Shown here piece by piece: positions 26,026 to 34,970 of a stretch of 64,000 nt of DNA. The stretch covers positions 62,001-126,000 of the forward strand of contig DAIQOK010000004.1 in the NCBI GenBank assembly GCA_036787895.1, written 5' to 3'. Position numbers and translations under genes: made by a program. The notes under the pieces were generated by a model that was not told the DNA's origin, did no database searches, and saw only the letters and a list, made by a program, of their open reading frames with translations. Position 1 is the first letter of the stretch. Every line of letters begins with the position of its first letter. The stretch comes from UBA7662 sp036787895 (GTDB taxonomy: Bacteria > Bacteroidota > Bacteroidia > UBA7662).

Positions 26026-26272
26026 GGGAGCTGCCTTGAAAATTGAAGCGGCCTAAGGTCAAGGCAGATTTTGTCAGACGGCAGGCTGTTGACTCCCCAG
26101 ATAGCTGCAGCTACGGGAGTGGGCTGATGCAGCTTCATCATGACAATAGACTTGCCTTCCAGAAAAAACCGGCCATGAACGATCGGCCATCTACTGCCTA
26201 CCTCTGCTAAATAAAAGTCCGGCCGACCTACCCAAACCAGTGCTCCGAAATAATTCCCGGTTAAGCGGCTCC

Positions 26273-27592
26273 CTAAATCGCCAGCGCAGCTTCCAGGGCA
26301 GTCAGAAACTCGTCTACCCGGGCATCTGTCACATGATCCATCACCACAATTTTATACCAGCTCGCATGGTCGTGCACATCGGGCACCAGCATAAAGGCAT
26401 CGGCCAGTTCAACAGGCAGTGCCGAGGCTTGGATGGTAATCAGGTTCATTGCAGGATTGCGGTAATAGGTTATTTCGTGCAAATCCAAAGTGGCACAAAT
26501 GCGATTTGTTCGGTCGAGCAAAGTCTGAATTTTCTGCTCCCAGCCAATGCGGCCATATTGTTGCAAAATCATCCAGGCGGCTACCAGATTGGCCCCCGAA
26601 CGACTGCCACACAAGGTGCTGTCGCCGCCCTGCACATAACTTGCATGGTCGGTATGAGTATAGTTCATCCAGCCTTTACGCGCCAGAAAAATGCCCGTAC
26701 CATAAGGTGCCTGCAGCATTTTGTGGGCATCGATAGTAATAGAGCCTACTTCGGGATTGTGAAAGGTAAGCGCATTGCCCGGTGAACTGAAAGGATACAC
26801 AAAACCACCAAAAGCCCCGTCCACATGTACTTTGTATGGCATGCCCGAACTTTTGAGCAAGGGAATGAGGCGGTCAATATCATCTACCGAACCAAACATG
26901 GTGGTGCCCATATTGAAGATAGCGATGATATGGCGCACCCCTTCGGCCTGGGCCAAACGTATGGCATTGGCATAACTTTCGGTGGTCATTTGCCGCGTTT
27001 CGGCATCTACTGCTACCTGAATGGGCGTTATCTGCAATACATTGGCAGCTTTGTAAAAGCTGTAATGACTGTCTTCGCTATACAATATCCCCACTTGATG
27101 CGAACTGCTGTGGAAGTGCTCCATGAAGTAGTTGCGGTAAATCCAGGCGGCCTGTAAATTGGCTTCGGTACCTCCCGAAGCCACATAACCGTCGTAACCG
27201 GCTTCGGGAGCTCCCATTATTTCTTCGGCACAAATGCGAATCAGGTCGCGCTCAAGGGCGTGGGTACCCGAAAAAGCCGATTCGGAGGCATGCAGCGTAT
27301 GACAGCCTATGTGATTCGGGTTTTCCATAAACACCCGGGCAAAGGGGGCATCATCTAAAAATGGTGCATCAGGCGGAAAAACCTCCGGGTCGAGATAAGA
27401 AGCCGGTAAACCCAAAACGGCATGCTGGCGGTAATTGTGGTTATGTTCCAGGGCCGACAAAACTTCGGCTTTAATCGTTGCATAAGGTTTCGCGTTCCAG
27501 GCCATGGCAAAAATTTTTGCAAATATAGGGTTTTCCAACGAATACTGGATGTCGGCATCCGTTATTTCCCGCAAGGGCGCTAATTTTTGCAC
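26273..27592 (-). CDS. PLP-dependent group II decarboxylase
   Basis: A 439 aa fold-type I PLP enzyme. Visible are GYVASGGTEANLQAAW (cofactor phosphate site, residues 135-150), DSHYS with the ring-stacking His at about 176, HVDGAFGG with Asp258, and TIDAHKMLQAPYGTG with the Schiff-base Lys291. This order is that of glutamate/aromatic-amino-acid/tyrosine decarboxylases. The substrate is not determinable here. The start shown is a GTG; the N-terminus is slightly short for the family, so the true start is uncertain. Confidence 0.88.
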   Translation of the reverse strand: MQKLAPLREITDADIQYSLENPIFAKIFAMAWNAKPYATIKAEVLSALEHNHNYRQHAVLGLPASYLDPEVFPPDAPFLDDAPFARVFMENPNHIGCHTLHASESAFSGTHALERDLIRICAEEIMGAPEAGYDGYVASGGTEANLQAAWIYRNYFMEHFHSSSHQVGILYSEDSHYSFYKAANVLQITPIQVAVDAETRQMTTESYANAIRLAQAEGVRHIIAIFNMGTTMFGSVDDIDRLIPLLKSSGMPYKVHVDGAFGGFVYPFSSPGNALTFHNPEVGSITIDAHKMLQAPYGTGIFLARKGWMNYTHTDHASYVQGGDSTLCGSRSGANLVAAWMILQQYGRIGWEQKIQTLLDRTNRICATLDLHEITYYRNPAMNLITIQASALPVELADAFMLVPDVHDHASWYKIVVMDHVTDARVDEFLTALEAALAI

Positions 27593-27926
27593 TACCCTCA
27601 GGGACGCAATAAGTTGAGGTAAATGAGACAGTTGAGGGAGCTAGCCAGTTTTTTAACACAGATTTCACGGAGTTGGGGGAGTTACGCAGAACCGGTGCCT
27701 GCTGCGTAGTCCCGAGTTATTCGGGAAGGGACCCGAAGGCAACGGTTCGCCGGACAGCATTTTGTTTTCGCGAGGCGCAAACGTTTGTTCAGAGATCAGG
27801 ATTGCAAAAAAAGTCTGTTTCTCCGCGATTTTTGCTCTGCGACCTCCGCGCCTCCGCGTACTTACCCCACGCCGCACACCTGCCCCGCGCCCTCAACGCC
27901 GAGCCAAACTTGCGTCCATTGCGCGT
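27593..27926. other. Intergenic region with dispersed-repeat fragments
   Basis: No gene supported. Contains a short repeat phrase (ACAGATTTCACGGAGTT, 27658-27674) akin to those at 49320 and 49706, and the palindrome TCCCGAGTTATTCGGGA at 27710-27726. Confidence 0.5.
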
Positions 27927-30548
27927 CTAAAAGGCGAAATAAGCCGACACCTTCACCATGGTCTTGGGTGCATTCGGCAAATGGCGGTAGGTAAGTCGGT
28001 GAAAAAGCTCTATCCGGCCAACTTTAAAAATATTCTCCAGCCCATAGGATACTTCTGCATAAGGCACATTGGGGCGCAGCGTATAAAAAGGGGTTTGTGC
28101 TTTGCCATCGATATCGCCTTCGGGGATAAAGGCCTTATTTTTATTCGAAAACTTGCCAAAAATCAACCCCCCACCGGCAACCAAACGTAGGTCGAGCTGC
28201 TTTATACCGGGAATGCTGTTCAAAATCAAACCTTCGAAATGTTGCACACCACGCAACGAAACCGATTGGTCGGTCACAATCTCAAAGAAGTTGAGCATAT
28301 TGAACAGTTGCTTGTACTTAAACAGGGTTTCGTTGCCCGGTGCAACATCGAGCAGGGGATATGGCAGCCGACCCAAAACGGCACTGCCTGAGATATTGTA
28401 TTCGCCCCAGCCCAAAAAACCGGTTTTGAGGTTTTTGGAGATGTTAAAACCTACTTTCTGAAAATTAAAACTCCCGCCCAACACATTGCGGAAACCATTT
28501 TCGAAGTTCAACACATAAACCGCCCGGTAATTTCTACGTACTGTTCCCCTGTCGTTGCCATTGATGAGCAATTCTTCACCCGGCGCCCAGCGCAAGGAAG
28601 TTTGCAGCGAAGTCAGCGTCCAGCCATTGGCCAATGGACTCACGGGCAGCTCGGGCTGGGTTTTGTAGGCAAACACAAAATTGCCGACAGCCTCGCTCAC
28701 TTTGTGGTTGAAACTCACCGAAGCAGTCAGGTATTTCCGGATATCGCCCGACAACCACACACTGTGCATGCGGGTAGCTAAAAAACGATCGAGCAAACCC
28801 AATTGCGCGGTAGCAGCAAAGGCTTGGGTAGAAACGCTCATAACCTTGTTGTCGGCCAAAAACGACTGGTCGATGCCCATGGCTTCGAGGTCGTTTTTGT
28901 ATTGATAACCTACGATTGCCCATTTCTTCCGGTCGAGAAAATGTTCGACCTGGAAAAACTGCTTCAACCGGTCATCACGCACCCCATAAGCCAGATAACC
29001 CTGCCAGATATACCGTTTGCTGAAGTATTGGTTGGTTTTAACTCCCAGACGAAAACGACTGCCCTCAACCGGGTTCTGACCAAAAAGGAAAAGATAAGGC
29101 CCAAAATCAACTTTACCCGCCCGATAAAATCCCGAAAAAGCGAGTTTCGCCAACTCTGCCATACCCTTAATGGGGCCATAACGTTTCACCGAATCCACCA
29201 CTTCCGACATGCGCTTTTCACGTTCCGTGGGTGGTGTATGTCTGTTTTTGTCCCAGAAATCATCGTCCATATCAAAGGCATCTACGGCCAAATCAATGGG
29301 TTTGTCGAAAAAATAGCCCGACTTAGGCTGGTTCACCACCATATTCCGGTTGGTCATTTGCACATAAGCCACAGCACCAAAGATGATTTCTGTGATGTCA
29401 CCAAAGTCGATATACATCTCCAATTTCGACGGCAACCAAGGGCCGGCTGCCGTTTGCACCAGCTCTTGTTTGATGCTGAGTTTATCGATATAATTGATGT
29501 TGGCTTCATCCGGCGTTTCAATCTCGATGCTACGCAATGCAAACACCTCATCTTCGATATACATTACCCCGGAAAAGGCGAGGTCTTTAGCGCGTTTGGG
29601 CTTGATTTTGATGGTGTAGATTTTTTCACCGCGGTCGCCATAACTGCTGTCGACCAAATAATACTCATAATAAAGGCGGCCCTCGCCCGCCAATGGTGAA
29701 ACGAAAAGCTTATCGAAAATAGGCACCCAATCCTGGTAAAAATTGAAGTCACGGAAGCTCGAGCCCATCATTTGGGCAACGAACTCCCCGTCTTCCAGGC
29801 CTACACCATCCAAACGAGAAGCTCTAATATGTTCTTTTCGGCGATATGGATTAGCATTATAGTAAAAATCAGATATTGATTCAGAAAAAAACAGCGGTAA
29901 CAAATAACGCTGCTCTCCCTCATGCATCATCTTGAGGCTATCGAAGAGGGTTACAAAAGGTTTCATCAGCTTTTTATCGCGCACACGATCGCTGACTTTG
30001 TCCATATCTACCTCCAGCTTGGTATAACTTTCGTATTCAAAAGCACTCAATTGGCGGCGGTCGTTTACATCTTTTTTCCGCCAAACCCCACGTAAAATGC
30101 GAAAGGCCGGATTTTCGCCGGCACGTATCACCACCTCACCCAATTGGGCGACGTTGGGCTCTAATTTGAAGTCGATTTGCTGGTTTTCCGACTTGCGGAT
30201 ATAAACCGAACGCTCCAAATAACCCACCACTTTTACTGTCAACGAATCGCCTGCTCGCCGGGTTTTGAGCACATATTTGCCATCTGCATCGGTGGTTGTT
30301 CCTACGGTGGTGCCCTTAAAATACACCCCGGCAAAGGGGATGGGCATGCCGTTGCCGCCATCCACCACCTGGCCTTTGATGACAAACTCCGGCCCAACGA
30401 TATTGGCCACCTTGATATTCGGCTGAGGAAGGGGAATGTTGCGGCCTTTGTCTTGCGCCAACAAATGCGAACCGGTTAGAACAACCAGGCTGAAAAACAG
30501 CAGCAAATGGGTGCGATATGCAGAAAAGGTCACGCCGAAAGTATACAA
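27927..30548 (-). CDS. DUF5686 outer-membrane protein with carboxypeptidase-regulatory-like domain
   Basis: An 873 aa envelope protein. A signal peptide (LLLFFSLVVLTGSHLLAQ) leads to a CarboxypepD_reg-like beta-sandwich (about residues 55-130: IKGQVVDGGNGMPIPFAGVY and later GTTTDADGKYVLKT). A long DUF5686 region follows, rich in alternating beta-strands and ending VKVSAYFAF, an aromatic-terminated strand typical of outer-membrane beta-barrels. Its role is unknown; the domain set is related to TonB-dependent receptors. The first codon of the frame is TTG; GTG at 30533 is an alternative start. Confidence 0.85.
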   Translation of the reverse strand: MYTFGVTFSAYRTHLLLFFSLVVLTGSHLLAQDKGRNIPLPQPNIKVANIVGPEFVIKGQVVDGGNGMPIPFAGVYFKGTTVGTTTDADGKYVLKTRRAGDSLTVKVVGYLERSVYIRKSENQQIDFKLEPNVAQLGEVVIRAGENPAFRILRGVWRKKDVNDRRQLSAFEYESYTKLEVDMDKVSDRVRDKKLMKPFVTLFDSLKMMHEGEQRYLLPLFFSESISDFYYNANPYRRKEHIRASRLDGVGLEDGEFVAQMMGSSFRDFNFYQDWVPIFDKLFVSPLAGEGRLYYEYYLVDSSYGDRGEKIYTIKIKPKRAKDLAFSGVMYIEDEVFALRSIEIETPDEANINYIDKLSIKQELVQTAAGPWLPSKLEMYIDFGDITEIIFGAVAYVQMTNRNMVVNQPKSGYFFDKPIDLAVDAFDMDDDFWDKNRHTPPTEREKRMSEVVDSVKRYGPIKGMAELAKLAFSGFYRAGKVDFGPYLFLFGQNPVEGSRFRLGVKTNQYFSKRYIWQGYLAYGVRDDRLKQFFQVEHFLDRKKWAIVGYQYKNDLEAMGIDQSFLADNKVMSVSTQAFAATAQLGLLDRFLATRMHSVWLSGDIRKYLTASVSFNHKVSEAVGNFVFAYKTQPELPVSPLANGWTLTSLQTSLRWAPGEELLINGNDRGTVRRNYRAVYVLNFENGFRNVLGGSFNFQKVGFNISKNLKTGFLGWGEYNISGSAVLGRLPYPLLDVAPGNETLFKYKQLFNMLNFFEIVTDQSVSLRGVQHFEGLILNSIPGIKQLDLRLVAGGGLIFGKFSNKNKAFIPEGDIDGKAQTPFYTLRPNVPYAEVSYGLENIFKVGRIELFHRLTYRHLPNAPKTMVKVSAYFAF

Positions 30549-30904
30549 GATGCCGCAAAATTAGATTTGTTCTCCGCCTTGCCCAAATTCTAGCCAAAAA
30601 TTGCCGTGAAACCTGAAAAATACCTGCTAAAGGGTAGGGAAATCACGCGATAAATACGGGTTTATACGCCTCCTCTTAACATCAAGTTGGCAGTCGCTTG
30701 AATTTTACTGAGAGACCGATTGGAGAAACTAGAACGGTTTCCTTTTCCATCTCGGCTTAATTTTTTGGCAAGCTCTGATTTGGCTCGATGATCGAAGCAT
30801 CGCAGGGAAACAAGTGGTTATTATGTTGCTCAGGCACCGGTTACCTTGAAAATCCCCGTCCAACCCTTTAGAACCTTATAACGCTTATAACCGAAGCCCG
30901 CACC
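30549..30904. other. Intergenic stretch before the tRNA
   Basis: No coding frame or RNA recognised in these roughly 350 bases. The sequence is of ordinary composition. Confidence 0.4.
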
Positions 30905-30926
30905 AAAGAAAAAGGGAACTCCCCTT
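30905..30926 (-). terminator. Terminator downstream of tRNA-Arg
   Basis: On the minus strand AAGGG-GAGTT-CCCTT is followed by TTTCTTTG, about 35 nt past the tRNA 3' end. Confidence 0.6.
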
Positions 30927-30958
30927 AAAGAATCCCCTTTCCAATAAGATAATACTAG

Positions 30959-31030
30959 TAGCCCCGAGCAGAATCGAACTGCTATCTAGCGTTTAGGAAA
31001 CGCCTATTCTATCCGTTGAACTACAGGGCC
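30959..31030 (-). tRNA. tRNA-Arg (anticodon CCT)
   Basis: The minus strand folds as a 72-nt cloverleaf: acceptor GGCCCTG/CGGGGCT with two wobble pairs, D stem GTTC/GAAT, anticodon stem GGCGT/ACGCT with loop TTCCTAA (anticodon CCT), T stem AGCAG/CTGCT with loop TTCGATT, and discriminator A. CCA is not encoded. It reads AGG codons. A dispersed palindrome (31055-31071) lies just upstream. Confidence 0.95.
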
Positions 31031-31054
31031 GCTGCCGCTGCCGAGGCAGCTATG

Positions 31055-31071
31055 TCCCGAAATATTCGGGA
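31055..31071. repeat. 17-bp palindrome TCCCGAAATATTCGGGA
   Basis: Perfect palindrome apart from the central base. The same pattern is found at 19980-19996, 20522-20538 and 27710-27726, with consensus TCCCGARWTMTTCGGGA followed by AAG or AGG. Confidence 0.75.
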
Positions 31072-31109
31072 AGCGGCACAAAAGTACGTTTTTATCGCGA
31101 AAACAGTGA

Positions 31110-32303
31110 CTAACGGACAATCAGTCTTTCGGTGCTTAGGCTTTGACCACTTTGCAACTGTACCACATAAAGTCCTGCCGGCCAGCCTTGTAGGTCGAGA
31201 CTGTTGTTGTCGGGCAATATCTGGTCGTAGATAGTTCTGCCCTGCATATCGCTAATGCGGAGGCGGGTGTTTTCGGGCAAACCGCTGAAATAAAGCTGGT
31301 CGGTGGCGGGGTTGGGATAGATGCGGTAACCGCTCAGTTGGTTGGCAGACACGCTCAGCGTATTCGACATAAAACCCCAGGCGAAGTTCACGAGGCTGCT
31401 TTTTACCGTATTGCGGGTGGCGGTATTGCTCACGATATCGTGACCTACCCCCTGTAGCGTGACCAATTCCGACTGGGCACCCTGTTGCTGCAAACGGGCA
31501 TGCAGTAGGGAGCTGCCGTACACCTCTAATATGGGAAAACCGCTGGCCGAGGCATAACCCCGGGCATAAGGCACCACATTATCGGCTGTGCCGTGGATGT
31601 GGAGTGAAGGCACAGCGCCCGGCCCCACCAGGAGGGTATCCAACACCGCACCGGCCATATTAAACAGGCCAGCCACCGAGCTGCCGTAACCCGGACTGCC
31701 GCTCGCGCCTTCCAGTCCGCCGACTTCCCGGATGAGATCACGCACCAGCAGGGTAGCCTGACTAGTATCCTGGAGCAAGGTCACGTGTATGGCCGAAATG
31801 GCCCCGGCCGAATAACCGCCCAGCAGTATTTTGGTGGTATCGATGCCGTAAGGGTTGCCATTTTCGGCTACCGACTTGCGCATAAACCGCAGCGCGCCCT
31901 TCAGATCCTGCATGCTGCGTAGGGTAGCTTTGATGAACTCGATGTTGAGGTTGGTGAAATTGGCCATATCCACGCCCAATCGGTAACTCACTGTGGCCGT
32001 AACAAAACCCCTTTTGGCAAAACTGATGCACAAATCTCGCATAAATGGATCATTGCGCACCCCGCCAATAAAGGAGCCGCCATGTACAAACACCAGCAAA
32101 GGCCGGTTGCTGAGGCTATCTCCCGCCGGGCGGTACACATCTAGTGCCAGGCTAACCGGCTGGTTATCCCAGCCTGTATTTTGGCCATAAACAATGCCGG
32201 TGGTGCTGTCTACCTGGCTAAACACCTCATCTAAATAGCGGGTTTGCGCTGTAGCCGCCAGGGCAAAACCAATCCAAAACGTGAGCAGTAGTAGTTTTTT
32301 CAT
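31110..32303 (-). CDS. Secreted alpha/beta-hydrolase (esterase) with T9SS sorting domain
   Basis: A 397 aa exported esterase-like enzyme. Signal peptide LLLLTFWIGFALAATAQ. The hydrolase domain has the oxyanion-hole HGGSF (about residues 75-79), nucleophile motif GGYSAGA, an Asp in HGTADNVVPYA and His in GVGHDI. The C-terminal 75 residues (YRIYPNPATDQLYFSGLPE and WPAGLYVVQLQSG, ending RLIVR) form a type A type IX secretion sorting domain. The protein is therefore sent across the outer membrane and cleaved or anchored there. Substrate unknown. It is the last core-composition gene before the AT-rich island. Confidence 0.92.
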   Translation of the reverse strand: MKKLLLLTFWIGFALAATAQTRYLDEVFSQVDSTTGIVYGQNTGWDNQPVSLALDVYRPAGDSLSNRPLLVFVHGGSFIGGVRNDPFMRDLCISFAKRGFVTATVSYRLGVDMANFTNLNIEFIKATLRSMQDLKGALRFMRKSVAENGNPYGIDTTKILLGGYSAGAISAIHVTLLQDTSQATLLVRDLIREVGGLEGASGSPGYGSSVAGLFNMAGAVLDTLLVGPGAVPSLHIHGTADNVVPYARGYASASGFPILEVYGSSLLHARLQQQGAQSELVTLQGVGHDIVSNTATRNTVKSSLVNFAWGFMSNTLSVSANQLSGYRIYPNPATDQLYFSGLPENTRLRISDMQGRTIYDQILPDNNSLDLQGWPAGLYVVQLQSGQSLSTERLIVR

Positions 32304-32515
32304 AATGAGTTAACCAAACCGCAAGCTAAGGGTTTTTGGTGGCTTTGAAAAAATGCGGGTGATGTTGTTAAATTTTTTGCGGGTGTGGTGGGGTTTGTTT
32401 AGCTTGCTTGATAAGAGCAATTTAATGCGCTTATTCGAAGGGAGATATGCGTGATAAATTGGGGGTATGAATGAGTTAGATGCCATTTTAAAGAAACAAC
32501 CAAAACAGTATCAAG

Positions 32516-32758
32516 ATGACAAACGAAGAAAAATTGCAGAAAATTATTGCTGCTTACACACCATTGGACTACACAAAAATTGACCTTAAAAGGACAATAA
32601 AGGACAACTACATTGCTGCTGAGTTCAAAGACAATTTTTGCGATGACATATGCATTACTTGGCGAAATATCAATGCGACACAATTACGAAATGATATGTT
32701 CGTAAAGCTAAAAACTGGAGAAGATATTATAAAAATCCTAAAATACGTTTTGCTATGA
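32516..32758 (+). CDS. Small hypothetical protein, 80 aa (island)
   Basis: Not recognised. An 80 aa acidic soluble protein (MTNEEKLQKIIAAYTPLDYT...). The composition is strongly AT-rich compared with the esterase gene upstream, so this is the first gene of the island. It overlaps the next gene by 4 nt (ATGA), so the two are a translationally coupled pair. No toxin or antitoxin motif is visible. Confidence 0.6.
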   Translation: MTNEEKLQKIIAAYTPLDYTKIDLKRTIKDNYIAAEFKDNFCDDICITWRNINATQLRNDMFVKLKTGEDIIKILKYVLL

Positions 32759-33591
32759 AGTTAAAAATCACTCTGCTTTTTATTTCTCTCTCGACAATTT
32801 TAAGTAATAAAGTTTTAGGACAAGACTTTATTAGAATTGGAGCAGCACACGACTTTCAAAAAAATAAAGTTGTTCAAACTTTTTCATTTGACTTCAACAG
32901 GACTGAAAAAATTGATGAAAAGAAAGGAAGATTTCTGCTTTTTGACCATAATAATTTTTACATACTTCCTACCTCAGATGTAAATATTGGTGACGGTGTA
33001 ACTTCATCTGAAAACAATATTCTGTTTCAAATTAATATGGGCAAAGCATTTTATGGCGAGAAATGGAAAAGTAAAGACAATTTAAGAACATCTGCGTGGA
33101 ACAAAGCAATCGAATTTAATCCATCTTATAATTCTGATAAGCTTTATCAAGAAAAATTAGCATTTGGACAATTAAAGTTGTTAGTCAATCTAATATCTCA
33201 AAAGCATAAAGACGCGTCTGAAAACACATATATTCAATCTGTACATTCAATCGCTTTTGGTGGGTTTTCAAATCTTGGTTATAGATATAGTAAAACCTAT
33301 GACTCTGACGATTTGTATTCAACTGCTGGTATATTATTCGATTACAAAACCAGAATTTTGAACTCTAAAAATGAAGATACATGGGTCTTCAAATTGACAG
33401 GAAATTATTATTACATAGTTTCAGATGTCCAACTATTAACGACTGACAATTTTGCTGGACTAATAAAGTCATCAATCGACAGACAAATTTTTAAGAATAC
33501 ATTTATCGGCCTATCTCATAAATATGGGAATGACAATCCAAATTACAAATACATCCATACATTGGAGTTATCAGCAAAAATAAAGTATTGA
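32755..33591 (+). CDS. Exported beta-rich hypothetical protein (island)
   Basis: A 278 aa protein with a signal peptide (ITLLFISLSTILSNKVLGQ). The remainder has alternating hydrophobic/polar stretches and ends YIHTLELSAKIKY, like strands of an outer-membrane beta-barrel. The family is not recognised. Coupled to the 80 aa gene by an ATGA overlap. AT-rich like the rest of the island. Confidence 0.6.
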   Translation: MKLKITLLFISLSTILSNKVLGQDFIRIGAAHDFQKNKVVQTFSFDFNRTEKIDEKKGRFLLFDHNNFYILPTSDVNIGDGVTSSENNILFQINMGKAFYGEKWKSKDNLRTSAWNKAIEFNPSYNSDKLYQEKLAFGQLKLLVNLISQKHKDASENTYIQSVHSIAFGGFSNLGYRYSKTYDSDDLYSTAGILFDYKTRILNSKNEDTWVFKLTGNYYYIVSDVQLLTTDNFAGLIKSSIDRQIFKNTFIGLSHKYGNDNPNYKYIHTLELSAKIKY

Positions 33592-33641
33592 CAAAAAACG
33601 AAATGACAAATAAATAACAATAAAATAAAAAACAGATAATT

Positions 33642-34580
33642 ATGGCAGAACCAACAACAGCATCAGCTATAGGTGCAATTATTATTTCAAAAGCTGCAGA
33701 AAAATTAGGTAGTCGAATAGGTGATGAAATCGCTAACGGCATATTTGGCAAATCAGACGACATGGCAGATATAAGGAATATGTTAAAACAACTTAATCTG
33801 AAAGTCGATGAAATTTTACACTATTCAAAGGCTACCTATACTCTAGTTCAAGACTTACCAAATGTAATTATTGGCATTCTAGAAAAAGAAAAGTTATATC
33901 ATGCTCATAACAACATTGAATCTAATTATGAGACCTACATTAGACTACCACAATGGAATAATACTATTGGACATAGTACAATGGCAGGTTTACTTGCAAA
34001 TTGGAAAATTGTTATTGATACAGAATCTAATCTTGATAAATTATCAAGGTTACCAAAGTATGGCGAATTCTTATTGCTTGTTACCAATGGACAATTCTTT
34101 GAAGTAGTCTTAAATGGTGTTGATTCAAAAATCAATTTGCTGGAAAATTCTTTAAAAGTTGAGAAAGAAGACATATTACAACCAAACGTTAATGAAATAG
34201 AAAGACTTATCAAAACTGGCTATGTAAAAAAAGGGGCTTTATTAGATGCTGAGCCTTGGGCAACTTGGGTTATTGCTGACAAAAAGACAAGGACATACAA
34301 GGACTGTTATGATATGCCTTGTGGTGCTTGCAACGGCTCAATTACTATTTGCAATGACGTTCAAGTACCTGATACTGCATGGAATAACCAACTTGAAAAT
34401 GTAAATAGACAACTTTTAAACAGTGTTGGTATTGTCAGTTCTGCGATAATCAAAATTCGTTCAATTTATCTAGTTTTAGAAATATTGAAGAAGTACAAGA
34501 AGTCACTTTTAGATAGGTCAAACGAAATTAAGTCTCATTCTCACGTAAAAGTTGTAGAATCATTTATTTCATTTCCATAG
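33642..34580 (+). CDS. Hypothetical protein with hydrophobic N-terminal helix (island)
   Basis: A 312 aa protein not recognised. Residues 5-37 (TASAIGAIIISKAAEKLGSR followed by IGDEIANGIFG) are Ala/Gly/Ile-rich and could be an amphipathic or membrane-inserting helix. The middle is helical, and a short cysteine-containing segment (DMPCGACNGSITICND) lies near residue 225. The ATG at 33642 is 50 nt after the preceding gene. The role is unknown; membrane-acting effectors can have such N-termini, but nothing here proves that. Confidence 0.6.
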   Translation: MAEPTTASAIGAIIISKAAEKLGSRIGDEIANGIFGKSDDMADIRNMLKQLNLKVDEILHYSKATYTLVQDLPNVIIGILEKEKLYHAHNNIESNYETYIRLPQWNNTIGHSTMAGLLANWKIVIDTESNLDKLSRLPKYGEFLLLVTNGQFFEVVLNGVDSKINLLENSLKVEKEDILQPNVNEIERLIKTGYVKKGALLDAEPWATWVIADKKTRTYKDCYDMPCGACNGSITICNDVQVPDTAWNNQLENVNRQLLNSVGIVSSAIIKIRSIYLVLEILKKYKKSLLDRSNEIKSHSHVKVVESFISFP

Positions 34581-34590
34581 AAAAACGGCA

Positions 34591-34727
34591 TATAACAGGC
34601 GTTTGGCTCAATGGCGGGTGACGTGGTTAATTGAACCTTCTACCTCGCATCAATTTTTGTGGTGTATTGACAGTTTAGTGCTCCGAAATCCGCCACTGCG
34701 CCAAGCGCCAAAACGTTGTGGGTAATG
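34591..34727. repeat. Imperfect inverted-repeat, attC-like boundary element
   Basis: Left arm ACAGGCGTTTGGCTCAATGG (from 34595) pairs imperfectly with the right arm CCGCCACTGCGCCAAGCGCC onward (34690-34719), about 70 nt apart. The arms are GC-rich in an AT-rich setting, and the element sits between two gene modules. It resembles integron attC-like or other mobile-cassette hairpins, but the canonical attC core sites are not matched and no integrase is in the window. Confidence 0.45.
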
Positions 34728-34856
34728 GTAGAAAGAAATCGACATAAAACAAAATAACGAACAATGACAAGAATAATAAAGACTGAAAAACGAACTGACA
34801 AGAAAAGATTTAATTTTTTGCCCGACCCGCTTTTTTTTGTTTTTCTGCCTATGCTC

Positions 34857-34924
34857 AATTGGCACATTTGGCTTTGTTCGACACTCAAGCCTACGCTTCA
34901 CAAAGCCAAAAGAGCCAATTTTTT
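34857..34924. repeat. Long inverted repeat upstream of the NurA gene
   Basis: Arms 34857-34877 (AATTGGCACATTTGGCTTTG plus T) and 34900-34920 are complementary at 19 of 21 positions around a 22-nt loop, followed by TTTT. It could be a bidirectional terminator isolating the defence-like operon, or a recombination relic. Confidence 0.65.
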
Positions 34925-34970
34925 GCCCCACTAACAGAGACTATTAACTCTATTTGAAGATTTTAATTTG

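Noticed and set aside
30959..31030. tRNA-Arg as the integration site of the island
   Set aside because: The island starts about 1.4 kb away beyond a core esterase gene, no integrase is present and I see no duplicated tRNA 3' end at 47 kb.
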